Assembly (NCBI RefSeq): GCF_902686445.1
Contig: NC_062227.1
Location: 26,900,777 to 26,964,776 of the forward strand
From: Sciurus carolinensis
Lineage: Eukaryota; Chordata; Mammalia; Rodentia; Sciuridae
DNA: 64,000 nucleotides
Direction: 5' to 3'
Made by a program: the position numbers and the translations under genes. This document shows positions 58,207-64,000 of the stretch, piece by piece. The first letter of the stretch is position 1; every line of letters starts with the position of its first letter. The notes under the pieces are model-generated. The model made no database searches. It was given only the letters and a program-made list of their open reading frames with translations, and was not told the DNA's origin.

Positions 58207-58790
58207 CAGAGACACAAAGACTGTTAGGCACAGAGAGATATCGAGATATACACAGAGAGACGCACACAGAGAACGGGATCCAAGGAGGAGGTCACTGGAG
58301 AGTCGCCCCCTACCCGCTGCCCAGGCCAGTTGCCTGCAAATCGCGTGGCGGGCGATGAGACCCGGTATTCAAATTGAATTGAGTGGGTTGGAGCCGAGAC
58401 CAAACAGGGACTTCTCGGGGCTGGGGGAGATAACAAATTGCACTTTCATTGAGGGGCGGCTGCAGCTGCAGGAGGGACCTTCGGGGACCGAGCGGCGATG
58501 AAGACCCTGCATTCAGGACTCGCGAAGGCGAGCAGTTCCCGCTTCTCGGTGTGGCCCCCGGAGGCCCTGGGAAGGGGCGGAGGGCGGCTCGGGTGCGGGC
58601 GCCGGGGACACTGAGCGCTTGTGCCCTAGCGCCACTCGCGCCTCCCGCCGCCGGGCTCGCCCTCCGCGCCGCCAGTAGCGCTGCGGAATTTTGTGTCCGA
58701 GAAAGGGAGGGCAAGAGGAGGGGAAGGGGTTGGAGATGGCAAGGCGGCGAGGACAGGGGCACTGGTGGATGAGATATTACATCTTTTATG

Positions 58791-59454
58791 GATCCGGGCA
58801 AGACTAAATTCCTCTCTGTGAGAGACAGAGTGAGACTGGGCCCCCGGGTGAGGGAGGTGGAGGCTCCCCGCCTACCGGCATAGCACGTGAAGTTATGGAA
58901 TTACAATGGGGAAAGACATGTAATAAAAGTAACAAAGAGATCTTCAGCTTTTATGGTCTTCATGAATGACTTCGTAGAAAGTGGCGATGGATCAATCGGA
59001 CGTGTAGACACAGGAATGAGAAATGCTTAAACTAGGAAAGCGATTTTAGAACCGCAGGCAAACATCTTGTAAATTATTATTATTACCATTTTTACCAGGA
59101 AGGAGCTGTTCCAAAACGAACAAGTCTTTTGACGGTTATTTATAACACAATTTCAGTTTCAGGAAGCAACTTTTCATTGGCTTAGGTCATTTTTGCATGC
59201 ATAGCATTACTTTTTATTCCAGCTTGAATGAAAATGACATGGAGGTCCAAATTAGTGTCCTAATTTACATCATATTATGTCAAAAATAGAGCTTTCTTTG
59301 CTTAAGATTTTTAAAAGGAAATTCAGTATATAGAGAAATATTGAATATTTTTGTAACGTGTATAAAATTTTAGAAAAGCTGTCCTTGGCTCAGAAAATTA
59401 ATGCTTTGACTTGAAGCAAATTTGATAGAAATCCTGGGTCAATAGCTTTGCTTT
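58791..59454. other. Probable start of intron 1, repeat-free
   Basis: AT-rich, with homeodomain- or POU-like words such as 'tttttgcatgcatagcat' and 'gtcctaatttacatc' at about 59190-59270. No repeat was recognised. Conservation cannot be judged from one sequence. Confidence 0.35.
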
Positions 59455-59650
59455 TTTAAAGTGCATTTTAATTATACAGAATAATGAGTTTCACTGTGGC
59501 ATATTATTACATGCATATACCACACTTTGATCATATACCTCATTTTCCTTCTTACCCTCCCTGCCCTGCTTTTCCTGATCCCTTTCCTCTTCTACTGTAG
59601 TTGATCTAACAGCTTTGTTCTTAATTTTCTTTGCATTTAGTAGTTGAGTT
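59455..59650 (-). mobile_element. Rodent L1 3' UTR fragment, minus strand
   Basis: 'gtgcattttaattatacagaataatgagtttcactgtggcatattattacatgcatataccacactttgatcatata' then CT-rich 'ttaccctccctgccc' is the reverse of a rodent L1 3' end. Confidence 0.7.
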
Positions 59651-62600
59651 TAAAGTTGCCAGAGTAAAGTCACTACCTTGAAATATTCCTAGTTCCAGAT
59701 AGGAAATTCTGTAACTGCTTTTAAGGAAAACTGACTTGCTTAAGAGAAAAAATTGGTTACCTTGAATGAAACAAAACAAAACAAAAAAAAACTTTAATAC
59801 ACTTGCAAATATAGTCTTTTTTGAAAATTTTACGTCTGTTTCTCCATTCCTCTATTTTTTACTCTGATTAGTTTATCAAAAATATCTTAAAAATTAAAGG
59901 CAGTGTAATTTTGGCAAAATGAACTTGTCAACATACTTCTAAAATTATGAATAATTTTCTGACAAAGTTCTTCAAATTACATTTCAGCAATTGAGCTTTC
60001 AGGGAATGATATGTACATGAGTTTTCCCCGTGAGGATTTTTTTTTTTTTTTCGGTTTAGCATCTTTAATTTCTCCATCAAGATAAATGTTGTTCTGAAAG
60101 GATTAAAAACTTGATAAATCATATTAGTAATTATTCAAAGCAAATGAAAACAAGCCCTTCCAAAATATTGGATAACCCATATGGAGAAATAGTCCAAAAC
60201 TATGATATTCTACTTTTCCAATTCTTCTAAGCTCAAGGGTCCTATGGAATCAAATTTGGAAACAGAAACTGCATGCATTCTGATGTTCTATTAGATATGT
60301 ATGCCCTTATTCCATATGCTTCTCTGGATTGATTTTCTAAAGTATAAAAACAAAACTGGGAAGAGGGGAACTTGTTTTACAAGTGATTTTACAAGTGATA
60401 GGTGAACAGTAGTAGTTTCAGCTAGAACTTAATTGAGACAAGTACTTTATTTTTAAATAGCAACTCTTTTGGAAACAGTTCAGTGTTTTGATTTTGCATA
60501 TTATTTCAAATTCAGTAGGAATTGTAAAATGCTACCAAATGTGTATTTCTATAGTGAACTTTATATGATTAACTCAAATTCATATTATGTTTCCTTTGTG
60601 ATCATTCCCATCAATTGTTCTGCCCTTTATCAAAGGAGAGGGACTTTGTTTCCTTTTAGGAAGCATTTAATTGGAAGACCTTTACTAAGATTTCATCTCT
60701 ATAGAAACCGCTCTTACCTCTCTTTAATTTAAGGAAAGGATGTAGTCGTTAAGTTTCTTGGTTGTTTTCTTTTCTCCTTTTCCTTTGTTGATTTTTTTTT
60801 CTTCCTGCTGATAGAACACCATTATAATAGTAAGGTTAAAAGGACTCTTGAAAAATTCAAGTCTCACCTCCCATACTTAAAATCTATGTGTATGTCTATG
60901 GTATGTTAATCATTTTGTACACTTTTTATTATAAAGAAACACTATCACAAGAAGCCACCCCTTTGCTAGCATTGTAGGAAATCTATGTGCTGAGACCCTT
61001 GGAGTCTCAAAAGCATCCCCTATTTTGCACTGTCTCTTTTATTTCCAGAAGATCCTAAGTGCTCACAGTTCTCCATTTTCCAAGAAAAGAATGATTATAG
61101 TGGTCTCCAAAAGACAGTTTTTTAAAAAAAATCACGGAGTATTTGTAGCCTGAATCTTGTTACTGTCTTTTGAAGGTGACTTTGTCTGCATGTGTGGTCT
61201 ATCAGGAATTGCCAGAGAAGTTTCTAAAAAGATCTAAAATATTCTTCTACCATGAAGATTTAGAAATCATTTTCTGATATTCACTTTAGTTTAATAAATA
61301 GCCACAGATGATTGATTGTAGGATAGATCAGGCACCAGCTCCTTTTCTTCAAACACATGGCTGTTTGACTTTACAATATGTATTTGCTGTGTCCTCCTAT
61401 GTAACCCTGCAGCATACACCCAAAAGAGGAAGACATGTGGTTAAAAACAAACAAACCAAAATGGAGTGTTGAGCTAAGGTTCAAAAAGATGGAAGTCCTC
61501 TGCTCCTTATTCTGACTGCACAGAAGTTGGTGTTGTATACATGTGTTGACTCAATAATTTTACTTCCCTTATTCCAGTGAACACATGATAATCTATCAGA
61601 TGAGTGTGAAACTCGGGACGTTTTCATTTTTTGTTGGCTTAAGATTTTTTTCCTTATTGGTATTTATTATTTTCTTTCCTGTAGAAGTTAATGATTCTCG
61701 GGAGACAAGTGACATCCCATTTAGGAAAACCAGTTCCCCCACTGGAAGCCCCATTTCTATCTTAACCCATGTATAGTTAAGATGAGAACCAGTGAAGCTA
61801 GGATATGATTGACCATTTTATTTTTAGTTGCAAAGTAGATATCAATGCTCTGAATATAGTATGAAGATGCAAACTCACCCTCCTCCCTCTTTCCAGAATT
61901 TGCCAGAAATGAAACCGTTCATTTTCAGATTCACTTATAGCTTGCTCATCTGTTGTCACTAACAATTTCTCTATCTTCTCTCAGTGTTTTCTTGTCAGAT
62001 TTGTAAGCAGTCACACAAAGGCAAGCCGTAAAGTGTGTAATTTGGAACTGCCCAATCTTACTAGGTTTCCTTAGCATTCAGCAGTATAGCGGGTCTTGTT
62101 GAAGCCATGGATAAGCAATTAGAAGAGGAGGGTTGTGCTGTGACGGGCTTATCACCCTGGCCTTGCATCTGAATCTCTGCACCAGGAGGGTTCAGACATA
62201 TTTAAAGGGCTCCCTCAGGCGACTTGTGGGAAGGTCTCTCTGGGCACATTTCCAGCTCTGCTGCCTTATTCTGTGACACGGTTTTGGCTAATTTGAAAAC
62301 ATCTGCTAGAGTAACTTCCTTGTTAATTCTACTACTGGTGAACATTTATGAATGTGTGAGAGAAGAATTGGCATTAACCCTCACTCTAACCTCATGATTA
62401 TACCCCTTCCCTGGAGACCCTTTCCTTCTTGATTTCAGTTTCAGTAGAAATTCAGTTCAAAGTCTATTTTTGGACCAGAATTTTTCCTACTATATCTCCC
62501 TGAGATTTCTTTACAGAACACATGCTGCAATTTCAGAGGAAAATGGCATTTTGATCTTGTCCCAGGCTTTGCAAACAACTACTCTTTGATACCATTCATC

Positions 62601-64000
62601 ACACTTCAGTAGCACGGAAGCAAGGCATCTTCACCCCCTTCAAAGCAATTTTCCTGTAGACATTAACCGAGAAGGCAGGGTAACCTTCTCATTCTTTCAA
62701 ACAGGGATGTGCTTTCCCATTTAGAGTTGGGGAGAGGCAGCAGGGGAAATCTTGAAGCAGTAACACTTTTGAAAATGTATTGTGTGAACCCTTGCCTTGG
62801 CAATTCAGATGAGTCTCCTTGATTCTTTAGCTTTTGTGAAGTAGGATCAGAGGTCTTTTTCCCCTTCTCCTTGGAACACTGCATCTTACATTGCTTTCTC
62901 TTTCCAAGACCTCAACTGAGAAGTCAGTTAATTACTGAGTCTCTCCAGTTGAATGCAGTTTTAGTCCTTTATACTTTTTTCATTATCCTTTTTGCAGTAA
63001 ATTAGGATGTGTGGTCTTATGATGGTCTGATTGACTGATAAGCTAACCTGCCACTTGTACCCTGTTTTAACTACCAGGTCCTCTCTTCAGCCTTAAATGG
63101 TCTGTAAGGAAAGGTAAAATTCAAAGTGAACATGGCTTATGCTTTTATAAACTACAATAGGAAATAATTTCTCTAGATTTAAATGTCTTTTGTGGATAAT
63201 TAAAAATATTCTGCTTTGATGATAAGAATCCTAAGGGTTCTGGGTGATTGCTATCAAATATTGGGTATGTATATGGTCTAAGTATGTGCACACAAAAATA
63301 TTTTTATCTCCCAGCTACTCATTACTATGGAGAATACAGAAGTCCAAGACATAGTTCAAATTCTTGGGCAGCTTAAAATGCAGCCAAAAGGGTAAGATTA
63401 AGATGTAGGAAGTAATTAGTAGTGATGGGCTATAGAATTAAACTAAGTGTTTCAAGTGCATAGGCACATCATATTTTGGAATTTTCTGGAAGGTTGAACT
63501 TAACAACACATGAGGACTTATGGAATGCTTCCTAAAGAGGAAGGTATTATACTGAATCTTTATGGATTGGTAAGAATTAAATAGGAAGAAAGGATGACTT
63601 TCAGATACAAACATCTACAAAGATATGGAGATTCAAATGAACTGGTCGGGAGGTGGTCCTCTAGTTTCCTCAGTGCATTTTATTAGACCTGAAGAGATAT
63701 CTGATTGAGAAGATGGAGATGCATTATGGAGGGACTGCCTAAGCCATAATGGCTCTACAAGAATGTTTAGTTTATGGGAGCCACATAAGTATTTTGAATA
63801 GGTAGTGACATGAAAAAGTGACTGCTTGAATTGGTAGAAGAAATTGAGTCCAAATTGGAATAAAGGAATTTCTTGCCCTATGTGAGGCATAAATTGTTGA
63901 GAACCAGGTTTAAGAATGTAGAAATGGGAAAAAATATTTTGAAAAAATTTCAAGTTATAGTCATCTGTTTCTAAACACCTATGTGCCCACCACCCAGATT
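59651..64000. other. Unassigned sequence, probably intronic
   Basis: 4.3 kb with no SINE, no confident LINE and no exon that I can support, in contrast to the repeat-rich left half. T-runs lie at 60039-60052 and A-runs at about 59783-59790. A GC-richer patch at about 62100-62290 includes 'acatatttaaagggctccc', a TATA-like word. Frames of 60-106 codons, including 63633-63953 (minus), have no recognisable domain. Confidence 0.4.

Larger units (their letters stand above)
56975..58790 (+). promoter_or_regulatory. CpG island, probable promoter of an unidentified gene
   Basis: This is the only CpG-dense stretch in the window, in sharp contrast to the AT-rich flanks. CpG is dense from about 57040 to 58740. 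GC boxes (ggggcggg-type) occur at about 57190 and 57302, with a CCGCCCGCCCGCC run at about 57225. A CACGTG E-box lies at about 57142. No TATA box is evident, and the layout fits a TATA-less, dispersed-start promoter. No SINE or LINE lies inside. Large open frames on both strands across the island (up to 293 and 267 codons) are rich in Ala, Arg, Pro and Gly, as expected for translated CpG islands. Direction is inferred from the splice donor at 57619. The gene is not identified. Confidence 0.85.

Overview
This is mammalian nuclear DNA, almost certainly from a squirrel-family rodent. Three things point that way: many short SINEs in which a B1 (7SL-derived) unit is joined to an ID (tRNA-Ala-derived) unit, plus free ID elements; rodent LINE-1 copies with a characteristic A-rich 3' end; and eutherian relics (Tigger1, MaLR LTRs, MIR, L2, old L1). 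No bacterial or viral gene organisation is present, and almost every long open frame is a repeat remnant or a GC-rich artefact.

Layout. 0-8.6 kb is a three-layer LINE-1 nest: an old L1 was entered by a 5'-monomer-bearing L1 (294-7655, plus), which was entered by a 5'-inverted L1 (4041-6554, minus). The two younger copies share a 498-bp tract that is identical in inverted orientation although their flanks and 3' UTRs differ. 9-16 kb holds further L1 pieces, a processed RPS6 pseudogene (13766-14530, minus) and SINEs. 16-27 kb is AT-rich sequence with old L1 and LTR relics and a sharply bounded 122-bp inverted repeat (23352-23473 / 24607-24728). 27.0-29.4 kb is a Tigger1 DNA transposon carrying an inserted block. 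30-31.3 kb is a minus L1. 33.5-36.6 kb is a MaLR LTR, an unassigned open segment and a 5'-truncated L1. 39.8-50 kb is rich in SINEs, old L1 and TG microsatellites. 50.5-52.2 kb has an 83-bp direct repeat pair enclosing a degenerate 64-bp tandem array. 53-55 kb holds an old L1ME-like repeat and an MLT1-like LTR.

The only candidate functional locus is the CpG island at about 56.98-58.79 kb. It has GC boxes, a CACGTG E-box and a good plus-strand splice donor after 57618. The simplest reading is a TATA-less promoter with a first exon transcribed to the right, so that 57.6-64 kb is the start of a long first intron and 0-57 kb is the repeat-rich upstream intergenic region. I could not identify the gene.

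I found no new multi-gene system. The strongest unusual signals are the apparent gene-conversion tract between inverted L1s, the near-perfect 122-bp inverted repeat, the telomere-like repeats inside two L1 3' UTRs, and the 83-bp direct-repeat unit.
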